Assembly: GCA_018609965.1 (NCBI GenBank)
Contig: JAHENP010000079.1
Span: 1-5,420, forward strand
Reading direction: 5' to 3'
DNA: 5,420 nt
From: Haloferacaceae archaeon
GTDB taxonomy: Archaea; Halobacteriota; Halobacteria; Halobacteriales; Haloferacaceae
Positions 1 to 5,083 of the stretch are shown here, one piece after another. The number at the start of each line of letters is the position of its first letter. The stretch's first letter is position 1. The notes below the pieces were generated by a model. That model did no database searches, was not told the origin of the DNA, and worked only from the letters and a program-made list of their open reading frames with translations. The position numbers were made by a program, and so were the translations under genes.

Positions 1-519
1 CGCCGGCTCACCGCGGTCGAACAGGAGGTTCGTCGGGTAGGCGGTGGCGTCCCACCGTTGGGTCGCCGCCAACGACTCGTCGACCACGACCGGCCACGTT
101 CCGTCGTACCGTTCCCAGAACGCCTCGATGGCGGTCTCGTCCGGTTCGGGACTCACCGACACCATGTGGAGCGTCGAGTCGTCGTACTCGTCCCGCAGTC
201 GTCTGAGGTCCGGCATCTCGGCTTTGCACGGCTCACACCAGGTCGTGAACACGTTGACCAACGAGACCCGGTCGGGCCGCACCAACGGCACCTCCCCCGT
301 CGGGAGATCGCCGCTCGTGACGACCGACGGGAGCGCCAACCGCTCGGTGTCGCCGGCAACGGCTGTGTTCTCGCCGGCTGGATCGTCCGTGTCGGCCGTC
401 CCGCTCGTGTCGGCCGCCTCACTTCTTCTGTCCGTCTCGCCGACCCCGGCACAGCCCGCGAGGGCGACACTCACGCCGCCGCCGACCGAGCCGAGAAACG
501 TCCGTCGTGTGGAGGGCAC
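1..519 (-). CDS. TlpA-like thioredoxin-fold lipoprotein, Tat-exported (C-terminus beyond window)
   Basis: Only the first 173 residues are in the window; the gene runs off the left edge. The GTG start is chosen because a twin-arginine signal follows at once: R5-R6-T-F-L-G, a small-residue stretch, then the lipobox L-A-G-C with Cys23. This predicts Tat export and lipid anchoring on the outer face of the membrane, the usual route for haloarchaeal lipoproteins. Residues 26-60 are an Asp/Glu/Ser/Thr-rich linker. The thioredoxin-like domain starts near residue 85, with the redox motif W94-C-E-P-C98 and the likely cis-proline in A-Y-P162-T-N. The family is TlpA/ResA-type disulfide reductases or peroxiredoxin-like proteins, acting on extracytoplasmic thiols or in cytochrome maturation. 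The actual substrate cannot be read from sequence. It lies 66 nt downstream of the phosphopantothenate synthetase gene on the same strand; I see no functional link between them. Confidence 0.9.
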   Translation of the reverse strand, partial: MPSTRRTFLGSVGGGVSVALAGCAGVGETDRRSEAADTSGTADTDDPAGENTAVAGDTERLALPSVVTSGDLPTGEVPLVRPDRVSLVNVFTTWCEPCKAEMPDLRRLRDEYDDSTLHMVSVSPEPDETAIEAFWERYDGTWPVVVDESLAATQRWDATAYPTNLLFDRGEPA

Positions 520-536
520 GACTGACAGTTCGGTTC

Positions 537-546
537 GTGTCGACAC
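537..546. promoter_or_regulatory. 10-bp perfect palindrome upstream of the TlpA-like gene (possible operator)
   Basis: GTGTCGACAC is its own reverse complement and lies 17 nt upstream of the GTG at 519. A weak TATA-like stretch on the minus strand (about 547-555, reading AATCTACAA) sits just upstream, so a repressor bound here would cover the promoter-proximal region. The same core plus one flanking base (CGTGTCGACAC, 536-546) recurs in front of the pantoate kinase gene at 2383-2393. Being an operator is inference: GTCGAC-centred palindromes also occur inside genes here. Confidence 0.3.
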
Positions 547-585
547 TTGTAGATTGTGGCGTGTCTCACTGTCTGTGGCCGTTCC

Positions 586-1341
586 TCAGGCGAGTTCGCT
601 GTCACGGATGGCGCGTTCCGCGTCCGCCAACGTCGCCTCGGCGTCGAACCGCTCTCTGATCGTCCGGAGCTTCTCGTCGGTGGCGTCGGCCAGTTCGCGG
701 GCGTGCTCGGTGATCCGCGGCACCGCCCGGACGACGTTGTCGACAATCGGGACCGTCGCGGTCTGTGCCGACCGCGACAACGGGTTAAGATCGATCACGA
801 TCTCCGTTTTCCCCAACTCGCCGAGCGCGGCCGCGCGGTCGCCGTCTTCCAACGGGACGACCACGGCGTCTGCGGCGGCGATCCCGTCGGCGTCGACTTT
901 CGCCCGTTCGTGTGCGAGCCCGGGGATGCGTGCGTCCGCCTCCAACCCCAACACCTCCTCGGCGCCGTGCTCCCGAAGGTGGGCCGCGATCCGTTCCATC
1001 CGTTCGTCGGTGCGGTTGAACAGGTTCACCTCGACGGCGGCGTCGGCGGCCGCGGCCAGTTCGACCGTCGCCTCGGGGACCAAGGCGGCGACGTTCCCGT
1101 TCACCGACACGACAGGGTGGTCCGCAGCCAGGAGGTGGGCGGCGGCGGCGCGGGCGGCCCGGTCGGCGCTGTCGAGCGTCTGCTCACCCAGGAGGTAGTC
1201 GAACGCCTCGCCGCGCCCCTCGGCGATCAACCCCTGTCGGGAGGTGATCCCCCGTTCGACGCCGGCCTCGATCCGGTGGCGTGTCCGGAGTGACTGTGCT
1301 CTGGGGTGGTCGTCGGGAATCTCCGCGTGCTCGTCGCTCAC
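586..1341 (-). CDS. 4-phosphopantoate--beta-alanine ligase (archaeal phosphopantothenate synthetase)
   Basis: This 251-residue cytoplasmic enzyme joins 4-phosphopantoate to beta-alanine using ATP, giving 4'-phosphopantothenate for CoA synthesis (EC 6.3.2.36). It belongs to the archaea-specific family once called DUF137. Family-typical stretches are H12-P-R..S-L-x-T-R-H-R-I-E near the N-terminus, G37-LIAEGRGEAFDYLLGE, S79-V-N-G-N, N106-L-F-N-R-T, and D184-L-N-P-L-S-R, followed by V-P-I-V-D-N at 197-202. Length is normal for the family and no expected block is missing. The start is GTG; no in-frame ATG or GTG lies between it and the upstream kinase gene, and the first residues already match the conserved N-terminus. 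No Shine-Dalgarno is visible, and the start codon sits inside a hairpin (1339-1366). The pantoate kinase gene ends 76 nt upstream, giving the two consecutive steps in one transcription direction. Confidence 0.95.
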   Translation of the reverse strand: MSDEHAEIPDDHPRAQSLRTRHRIEAGVERGITSRQGLIAEGRGEAFDYLLGEQTLDSADRAARAAAAHLLAADHPVVSVNGNVAALVPEATVELAAAADAAVEVNLFNRTDERMERIAAHLREHGAEEVLGLEADARIPGLAHERAKVDADGIAAADAVVVPLEDGDRAAALGELGKTEIVIDLNPLSRSAQTATVPIVDNVVRAVPRITEHARELADATDEKLRTIRERFDAEATLADAERAIRDSELA

Positions 1342-1366
1342 GCCCGGTCGTTGACCGCCGGGCGTG
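1339..1366 (-). promoter_or_regulatory. Perfect 9-bp hairpin covering the start codon of the phosphopantothenate synthetase gene
   Basis: Arms 1339-1347 (CACGCCCGG on the plus strand) and 1358-1366 (CCGGGCGTG) are exact reverse complements around a 10-nt loop. In the minus-strand mRNA the GTG start codon forms the foot of the 3' arm. A competing inner stem (1345-1349 with 1353-1357, loop 3 nt) is also possible, so two folds can exchange. The pairing is seen directly. A role in limiting or regulating translation is inference; it could also attenuate transcription between the two genes. No U-run follows, so it is not an obvious terminator. Confidence 0.4.
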
Positions 1367-1417
1367 TTAGCGCCGTCGAAGGCGGCCGCGAGAGGTCGGA
1401 GAGTCGACTGTGCCGGC

Positions 1418-2380
1418 TCACTCCAGTCGCGCGCCGGCGGGGTCGATCCGGGTCACCGACGGATCGTAGCCGGCGTCGGACAGCCCCGTCCCGCGGGCGA
1501 TCACCGTCCGACCGAGCATCGCCATCGCCGCGTCACCGCCGGTCGCCTGCACCGCGTCGACGGCGTCCCGAACCTCGGGGACGAACAGGTCGGCGGCGGT
1601 CGCAAACTCGCGGGCGGCCGCGAACAGTTCTTCGAGCGTCGGGGTCGCCCGCAGACGGTCGAGTGCTGCCGTCCCGGCTGTCGTCACCGCCTGCGTGTCG
1701 TCGGCCAACACCGTCGCTGTCGACAGCTTCCCGAATGCGACGTACTCGATCCGTCCGCGGGCCGGCAGTCGGTCGAGACGAGCGTGGTTCGGGTCGCCGG
1801 CCGCCAGTCGGACGGGTACACCCCCGCGGGCCGCGGCGACCACGTCACCCAACCCGGTGCCGGCGGCGACCTCGGCGGCGTGTGCGACCGCGACCAATTC
1901 CCGTCGCGTCCGGGCGAGATCGAAACAGTCGGCAGCCGCCAGGGCGGCCCCGAGCGCCGCGCCGCCGGAGACACCGAAGCCGGCGGCAATCGGGACGTGT
2001 GTGGTCACCCGGACCGTCGCGGCCGGCACGGCGAGCCGCGCGAGCACACCCTCGACGGCGTCGATGGAGACGGGGTCGCCGTCGAGTGTGATCCGGTGGG
2101 AAGGCGTCGACTCGGCGTCAGATTCCGACATCGACTCGGCGTCAGACCCAGACATCGACTCGTTATCCGACTTCGGTGTCGGCCGCCCGTCCCGGGGTGT
2201 GACGACCGTCTCGATCCCGTCGGTCAGTGCGAGTCCAGCGCCGGTCGCGCCGCTCTCGGCCGGGTCGTCGGCTCGGGCGGGCGCGAAGAAGGCGGTGACG
2301 TGTGCCGGCACCACGGCCCGCGCCTTGCATCCGTCGCTGCTCGGGTCGTCGACCGCGGTCTCGGTCGTGTCCTCGCTCAC
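1418..2380 (-). CDS. Pantoate kinase (archaeal GHMP-family)
   Basis: This 320-residue cytoplasmic kinase phosphorylates pantoate with ATP to 4-phosphopantoate (EC 2.7.1.169), feeding the ligase encoded next downstream. It is recognised as a GHMP-superfamily archaeal pantoate kinase. The short N-terminal block reads V24-P-A-H-V-T-A-F-F-A-P. The glycine-rich phosphate loop is P130-IAAGFGVSGGAALGAALA. A conserved T175-GLGDVVAAARGG follows, and the C-terminal motif is Q278-ATGGDAAMAMLG. The start is taken as GTG at 2380 because the open frame upstream becomes arginine-rich noise overlapping the ATPase gene, while family similarity begins about 20 residues after this GTG. No Shine-Dalgarno or clear TATA element was seen, so it may depend on transcription from upstream, 68 nt away. 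Residues 71-94 are an acidic Ser/Asp/Glu/Met repeat insert that I do not expect in the family. Function is confident, the start moderately so. Confidence 0.92.
   Translation of the reverse strand: MSEDTTETAVDDPSSDGCKARAVVPAHVTAFFAPARADDPAESGATGAGLALTDGIETVVTPRDGRPTPKSDNESMSGSDAESMSESDAESTPSHRITLDGDPVSIDAVEGVLARLAVPAATVRVTTHVPIAAGFGVSGGAALGAALAAADCFDLARTRRELVAVAHAAEVAAGTGLGDVVAAARGGVPVRLAAGDPNHARLDRLPARGRIEYVAFGKLSTATVLADDTQAVTTAGTAALDRLRATPTLEELFAAAREFATAADLFVPEVRDAVDAVQATGGDAAMAMLGRTVIARGTGLSDAGYDPSVTRIDPAGARLE
2107..2178. repeat. 24-nt tandem repeat, about three copies, in frame inside pantoate kinase
   Basis: Units are 2107-2130, 2131-2154 and a diverged 2155-2178. The first two differ at only a few bases near the end of the unit. 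On the coding (minus) strand each unit gives eight residues: SDNESMSG, SDAESMSE, SDAESTPS (protein residues 71-94). Because the unit is a multiple of three, copy number can change without breaking the gene. The result is an acidic, probably disordered loop between two beta-strand-like segments, upstream of the GHMP phosphate loop. Confidence 0.9.
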
Positions 2381-2382
2381 AG

Positions 2383-2394
2383 CGTGTCGACACG
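2383..2394. promoter_or_regulatory. 12-bp perfect palindrome directly upstream of the pantoate kinase start
   Basis: CGTGTCGACACG is fully self-complementary and begins 3 nt before the GTG start codon at 2380. If the gene has its own leaderless transcript, this would overlap the initiation region. Eleven bases are identical to the element at 536-546 upstream of the TlpA-like gene. A regulator-binding role is inference only. Confidence 0.3.
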
Positions 2395-2448
2395 AGCAAG
2401 GCTCAAGCCTGCGTCGGTCGCGGGTCGTCGAGTGCCGCGACGACCGGC

Positions 2449-3075
2449 TCAGAACTCCGCCCAGTCGGAGGCGGGGCCGCGACCGTCCCGCACCCGGAGT
2501 TCGCGGCGACCGTCCGCCTCTCGGGTGTCGATCACCGTGTCGAACGGTTCGTACATCGTGTGGAGCGTCTGCTCGTCGTGCATCGTCGACCCCAGCGTGG
2601 CGACGCTGAACCACCCCTCACTGCCGGCTTGCCGAGTGAGCACGCGGGTGAACTTGTACACGTCCTGTGGGTCGAGATACACCAACAGCTCCGACAACGA
2701 GTGGAGGCCGACACCCACCTGGTCGTCGTACTCCCGGAACCGTTCGAACTGGTCGGTGAACTTCATCCCGATCTCGGTGACGTTCTTCGGCGAGGAGACG
2801 TACCGCGTCAGCTCGTCGTCAGTGACATCCGACCCCTGCTGGCGGCTCACACAGTCGACGACGGCCACGTCGTCCGGCGAACAACCGGCGGCAGCGACGA
2901 AGTCGGCACGCACCTCCTCGGCCGGCTCTCCGGTCGAGACAACGACCCCCCGGTCGGCGGCGTTCCCCAGAATCTCGAACGAGAGCTGGTACTTGCCAGT
3001 CATCGGTGGCCCGGCCACCAGAACGCTCTGTCCGGCTCGGATCTCCTCGACGGAGACCGGGGTGTCGCCGAGCAT
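2449..3075 (-). CDS. HTR-like protein: small KaiC/Rad55-type RecA-fold ATPase with degenerate motifs
   Basis: This 208-residue protein resembles the haloarchaeal 'HTR-like' group, single-domain relatives of KaiC/Rad55 (RecA superfamily). Features: a P-loop-like A21-GPPMTGKY29 after S-V-L-V; V44-VVSTGEPAEEV, typical of KaiC-like folds; V70-AVVDCVSRQQ; the Walker B position reading V122-G-L-H125-SLSELLVYLD; and a C-terminal T160-LGSTMHDEQT segment. The Thr/Ser after the P-loop lysine is Tyr29 and the usual Walker B aspartate is His125, so ATP hydrolysis may be weak or lost. ATG 3075 is chosen because the similarity begins within a dozen residues. An ATG three codons earlier (3084) is possible; longer starts would run through a TATA-like element. 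It lies between the CoA genes and the chemotaxis genes. Its role is unknown; despite the name it lacks any transducer (Htr) domain. Confidence 0.8.
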   Translation of the reverse strand: MLGDTPVSVEEIRAGQSVLVAGPPMTGKYQLSFEILGNAADRGVVVSTGEPAEEVRADFVAAAGCSPDDVAVVDCVSRQQGSDVTDDELTRYVSSPKNVTEIGMKFTDQFERFREYDDQVGVGLHSLSELLVYLDPQDVYKFTRVLTRQAGSEGWFSVATLGSTMHDEQTLHTMYEPFDTVIDTREADGRRELRVRDGRGPASDWAEF

Positions 3076-3128
3076 ACCCACCATCAGGTCACGGACCCAC
3101 AAAACCCTTGTCCACATCCCGAACACCC

Positions 3129-3135
3129 AATTTAT
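3129..3135 (-). promoter_or_regulatory. TATA-like element, probable promoter of the HTR-like ATPase gene
   Basis: The minus strand reads ATAAATT here, preceded by a GGAACCG stretch that could serve as BRE. With the usual archaeal spacing of about 25 nt, transcription would start near 3106, leaving a leader of about 30 nt before the ATG at 3075. A weak GGTGGG lies just before that ATG. It stands out as AT-rich in GC-rich surroundings, but was judged by eye. Confidence 0.5.
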
Positions 3136-3328
3136 CGGTTCCGTGAGTTTTGAGCCTGCAGCGTCCAAATTTCGCGGCCGGAGCAGACGACAGCCACCCC
3201 CGACGGCCACCCTGCCGTCCCACGTTCACACCGGGGCTTCGACCGACGTTCTGGACCGGGCACTCACGGAGGTGTGTCCGCCGACTGTACACTGTGTAGT
3301 CACCGTGTCGGACTGCGCGGAGATCGGA

Positions 3329-3340
3329 TATAAGCTTTTC
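3329..3340 (-). promoter_or_regulatory. Strong BRE/TATA-like promoter element without an assigned gene
   Basis: The minus strand reads GAAAAGCTTATA from 3340 down, the best match to a haloarchaeal BRE plus TATA box in the window. Expected initiation is near 3305, about 230 nt before the ATPase start codon and 130 nt past the cheW stop. It could drive a long leader or a non-coding RNA. The plus-strand reading TATAAG is also TATA-like and would produce RNA antisense to cheW. Confidence 0.45.
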
Positions 3341-3434
3341 TCGGCCAGAATCAGAACTGATACACTGGCGTGCGGTCGGGAGGTGTGTCGACCGTGAGAG
3401 GGACCACCCAGTGTCGGCCGCGGGTCGGAGACAC

Positions 3435-3881
3435 TCACCCCGTGACGGGTTCGACCCAGACAATGAACCGGTCGTCGTCTTTTACGATGCCACGAACGGC
3501 GTCCTCGGCGGTCGTAGTCGCGTCGTCCACCTGGTCGGGGGTCACGTCTCGCACCTGGTACACCTCGTCGACTGTCCACCCGACGGTGCCGCCGTCGTCG
3601 ACAGCCTCCGGGTCGAACACGACGATCCGTTCACTCTCGGTGACGCCCTCAACGTCGAGCAACGTCTTCGGGTCGATGATCGTCGTCGTCTGTCCCCGGA
3701 GGTCCATCACACCCTCGACGTGTCGCGGGGAGTTCGGAATCGTGGTGAGATCCCCCGCGTCGACAATCTCGTCGATGTACCCGATGTCGAGACAGAACGT
3801 CTCGTCGCCGAGTCCGAACTCCAACACCTGTGTGGACTCGCCGGCCCCACCGTCTCCCTCCGTGCGTTGTCGGCTGGCCAT
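3435..3881 (-). CDS. cheW: Chemotaxis coupling protein CheW
   Basis: This 148-residue cytoplasmic protein is a single CheW domain that links CheA to the Htr transducers in signalling arrays. After a 17-residue Gly/Glu-rich tail come V19-L-E-F-G-L-G-D-E-T-F-C-L-D-I-G-Y-I-D-E-I-V, then I48-PNSPRHVEGVMDLRGQ and T66-T-I-I-D-P-K. Next is the second subdomain strand V100-G-W-T-V-D-E-V, and the protein ends F139-I-V-W-V-E-P. D60-L-R62-G matches the N-L-R-G motif of bacterial CheW; Arg62 is the residue implicated there in receptor/kinase coupling. It is slightly shorter than E. coli CheW but complete. It is transcribed away from cheB, with a TATA-like element about 27 nt before the ATG, which suggests a leaderless mRNA and supports this start. 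With several CheW paralogues common in haloarchaea, I do not assign a paralogue number. Confidence 0.96.
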   Translation of the reverse strand: MASRQRTEGDGGAGESTQVLEFGLGDETFCLDIGYIDEIVDAGDLTTIPNSPRHVEGVMDLRGQTTTIIDPKTLLDVEGVTESERIVVFDPEAVDDGGTVGWTVDEVYQVRDVTPDQVDDATTTAEDAVRGIVKDDDRFIVWVEPVTG

Positions 3882-3903
3882 GTCGCCTTCACCGACCGCG
3901 ACA

Positions 3904-3911
3904 ATGTTAAC
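3904..3911 (-). promoter_or_regulatory. TATA-like element of cheW (leaderless promoter)
   Basis: The minus strand reads GTTAACAT at 3911-3904. Its centre is about 27 nt from the A of the cheW ATG at 3881, the spacing at which archaeal transcription starts on the first base of the gene. No Shine-Dalgarno precedes the ATG, which fits leaderless translation. Confidence 0.55.
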
Positions 3912-3953
3912 GCTGTCCCCTGAGTTATCGGGGGTGAAAATCGGACCAGAGAG

Positions 3954-3960
3954 TTGAATA
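3954..3960 (+). promoter_or_regulatory. TATA-like element, probable cheB-cheA promoter
   Basis: TTGAATA on the plus strand would place the transcript start near 3984. That is downstream of the ATG at 3974 and about 40 nt upstream of the GTG at 4025, which has a Shine-Dalgarno. A less likely alternative is TGAAAAT at about 3935-3941, which would start near 3965. The elements for cheW and cheB lie within 60 nt of each other, so expression may be coordinated. Confidence 0.4.
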
Positions 3961-4010
3961 GAACGTTTCCGATATGTACACGCATGAGACGGCAGAACCC
4001 ACCGCGACCC

Positions 4011-4017
4011 GGAGGTG
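4011..4017 (+). promoter_or_regulatory. Shine-Dalgarno sequence deciding the cheB start
   Basis: GGAGGTG is complementary to the CACCTCC near the 3' end of archaeal 16S rRNA. It ends 7 nt before the GTG at 4025, good spacing, but only 1 nt before the in-frame GTG at 4019. It lies inside the frame that would open at ATG 3974, which argues against that longer start. Confidence 0.6.
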
Positions 4018-4024
4018 GGTGTCC

Positions 4025-5083
4025 GTGACGGTCGGGGAGTCGCCGGAGGTCGTCGTCGTCGACGACTCCCGGTTCATGCGCGGGCTGATCACGGACACCT
4101 TGGAGTCCGGCGGCGTGGAGGTGGTCGGTGAGGCGGAGAACGGTGAGGAGGCCGTCGCGGTCGTCGAGGAGCTCCGTCCGGACGTGGTGACGATGGACGT
4201 GAACATGCCCCGTGTCGACGGGATCGAGGCGACCGAACGGATCATGTCGGCGACGCCGACGCCGATTCTGATGTTGTCGGCGTACACCGAAGACGGTGCC
4301 GACGAGACGTTCGCCGCATTAGACGCCGGCGCGGTCGACTTCATCGCCAAGCCCGGCGGCGAGGTGTCGGCGGCCGTCACGGATCTGGAAGAGCAGCTCG
4401 TCGAGCTGGTGCGGTCGGTGGCGGACGCGAACCTCACAGACCGCGGGCCAACCGCCGAGGAGCCGGAGTCGACGGACCACCAGCCGGAGACGGTCGAAGT
4501 CGAGCCGGACACGACCGTGTTGATCGGTTCCTCGACGGGCGGGCCGGACGCGGTCGAACAGGTGGTGAGCGCGTTGCCGGCCGACGCCGACATCCGAGTG
4601 TTGATCGTCCAACACATGCCGTCGGCGTTCACCGGGCGGTTCGCCGACCGGCTCGACGAGTCGACAGAACTGGACGTTCGGGAGGCCGCGGACGGCGCCC
4701 GGATCGGGCAAGGGGAGGCGTTGGTCGCCGCCGGCGGGAAACACCTGGAGGTGTCCAGCTACCGGAACGGGCGGCTCCGGGTGAAGACGGTCGACGAGGA
4801 CCGCGACCAGGGCGTCCGGCCGTCCGTGAACGTCACCTTCGAGTCGGCCGCAGAGACGATCGACGACCCGACGATCGGCGTCGTGTTGACCGGGATGGGT
4901 GCCGACGGCTCGGAGGGCGTGAAGGCGCTGAAACGCGCCGGCGCTCGCGTGATCGCACAGGACGAGGACACGTCGGTGGTGTACGGGATGCCCAAGCGGG
5001 CGGCCGCCACCGGCTGTGTCGACGAGATACTGCCGCTCGGAGAGGTTGCCGGCGGAATCGTTGGAGGCCCAGTCGATGTCTGA
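4025..5083 (+). CDS. cheB: Chemotaxis protein-glutamate methylesterase CheB
   Basis: This 352-residue cytoplasmic enzyme removes methyl groups from (and deamidates) transducer glutamates/glutamines for adaptation, activated by phosphotransfer from CheA. The N-terminal receiver (about 8-125) has the acidic pair D13-D14 and phosphoacceptor D58 in T-M-D-V-N-M-P, then A103-G-A-V-D-F-I-A-K-P. An acidic, low-complexity linker spans about 134-163. The esterase domain carries Ser170 in I-G-S-S-T-G-G-P, His197 in Q-H-M-P and Asp294 in G-M-G-A-D-G, so the catalytic triad is intact. I choose GTG 4025 because of the GGAGGTG seven bases upstream and because the receiver fold starts shortly after; ATG 3974 would add 17 unmatched residues. 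It overlaps cheA by 8 nt (translational coupling likely) and is divergent from cheW. Confidence 0.95.
   Translation: MTVGESPEVVVVDDSRFMRGLITDTLESGGVEVVGEAENGEEAVAVVEELRPDVVTMDVNMPRVDGIEATERIMSATPTPILMLSAYTEDGADETFAALDAGAVDFIAKPGGEVSAAVTDLEEQLVELVRSVADANLTDRGPTAEEPESTDHQPETVEVEPDTTVLIGSSTGGPDAVEQVVSALPADADIRVLIVQHMPSAFTGRFADRLDESTELDVREAADGARIGQGEALVAAGGKHLEVSSYRNGRLRVKTVDEDRDQGVRPSVNVTFESAAETIDDPTIGVVLTGMGADGSEGVKALKRAGARVIAQDEDTSVVYGMPKRAAATGCVDEILPLGEVAGGIVGGPVDV
5063..5067 (+). promoter_or_regulatory. Ribosome binding site of cheA inside cheB
   Basis: GGAGG lies 8 nt before the cheA ATG at 5076, within the last codons of cheB. It supports this start and reinitiation or coupled translation across the overlap. 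Confidence 0.6.

Larger units (their letters stand above)
3076..3434. other. 359-nt intergenic region between cheW and the HTR-like ATPase gene
   Basis: No convincing gene is present. Open frames crossing it are arginine-rich and lack start signals or family features. It holds two minus-strand BRE/TATA-like elements (3129-3135 and 3329-3340), an odd palindrome TACAC-T-GTGTA at 3288-3298, and locally higher AT content around 3100-3180 and 3325-3360. No T-run terminator follows the cheW stop codon. It may encode a long leader for the ATPase gene or a small RNA. Confidence 0.6.

Noticed and set aside
44..1293. Plus-strand open frames of 384 and 245 codons over the TlpA-like and phosphopantothenate synthetase genes
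   Set aside because: Ser/Ala/Arg-rich or His/Asp/Gly-rich low-complexity translations mirror the genes on the other strand; no start signal or recognisable family.
1716..1727. Palindrome GCTGTCGACAGC as another operator copy
   Set aside because: It is inside the pantoate kinase coding sequence and differs in the flanks; more likely chance from the common GTCGAC hexamer.
2107..2178. Possible CRISPR-like or mobile-element repeat
   Set aside because: Units are contiguous with no spacers, in frame in a gene, and have no inverted ends; a simple coding tandem repeat explains them.
3076..3210. N-terminal extension of the HTR-like ATPase to an ATG at 3210
   Set aside because: The extra 45 residues are basic and unlike the family, and a TATA-like element (3129-3135) lies within them; the fold begins after ATG 3075.
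1364..3397. Very long plus-strand open frame (677 codons) antisense to pantoate kinase and the ATPase gene
   Set aside because: Translation is rich in Arg/Gly/Pro, lacks domain features and runs opposite well-supported genes. Long antisense frames are expected in GC-rich haloarchaeal DNA with strong third-position GC bias.
3089..3463. 124-codon minus-strand frame filling the cheW-ATPase intergenic region
   Set aside because: It overlaps the end of cheW, composition is unlike the acidic neighbours, and the strong TATA-like element lies inside it. I treat the region as non-coding.
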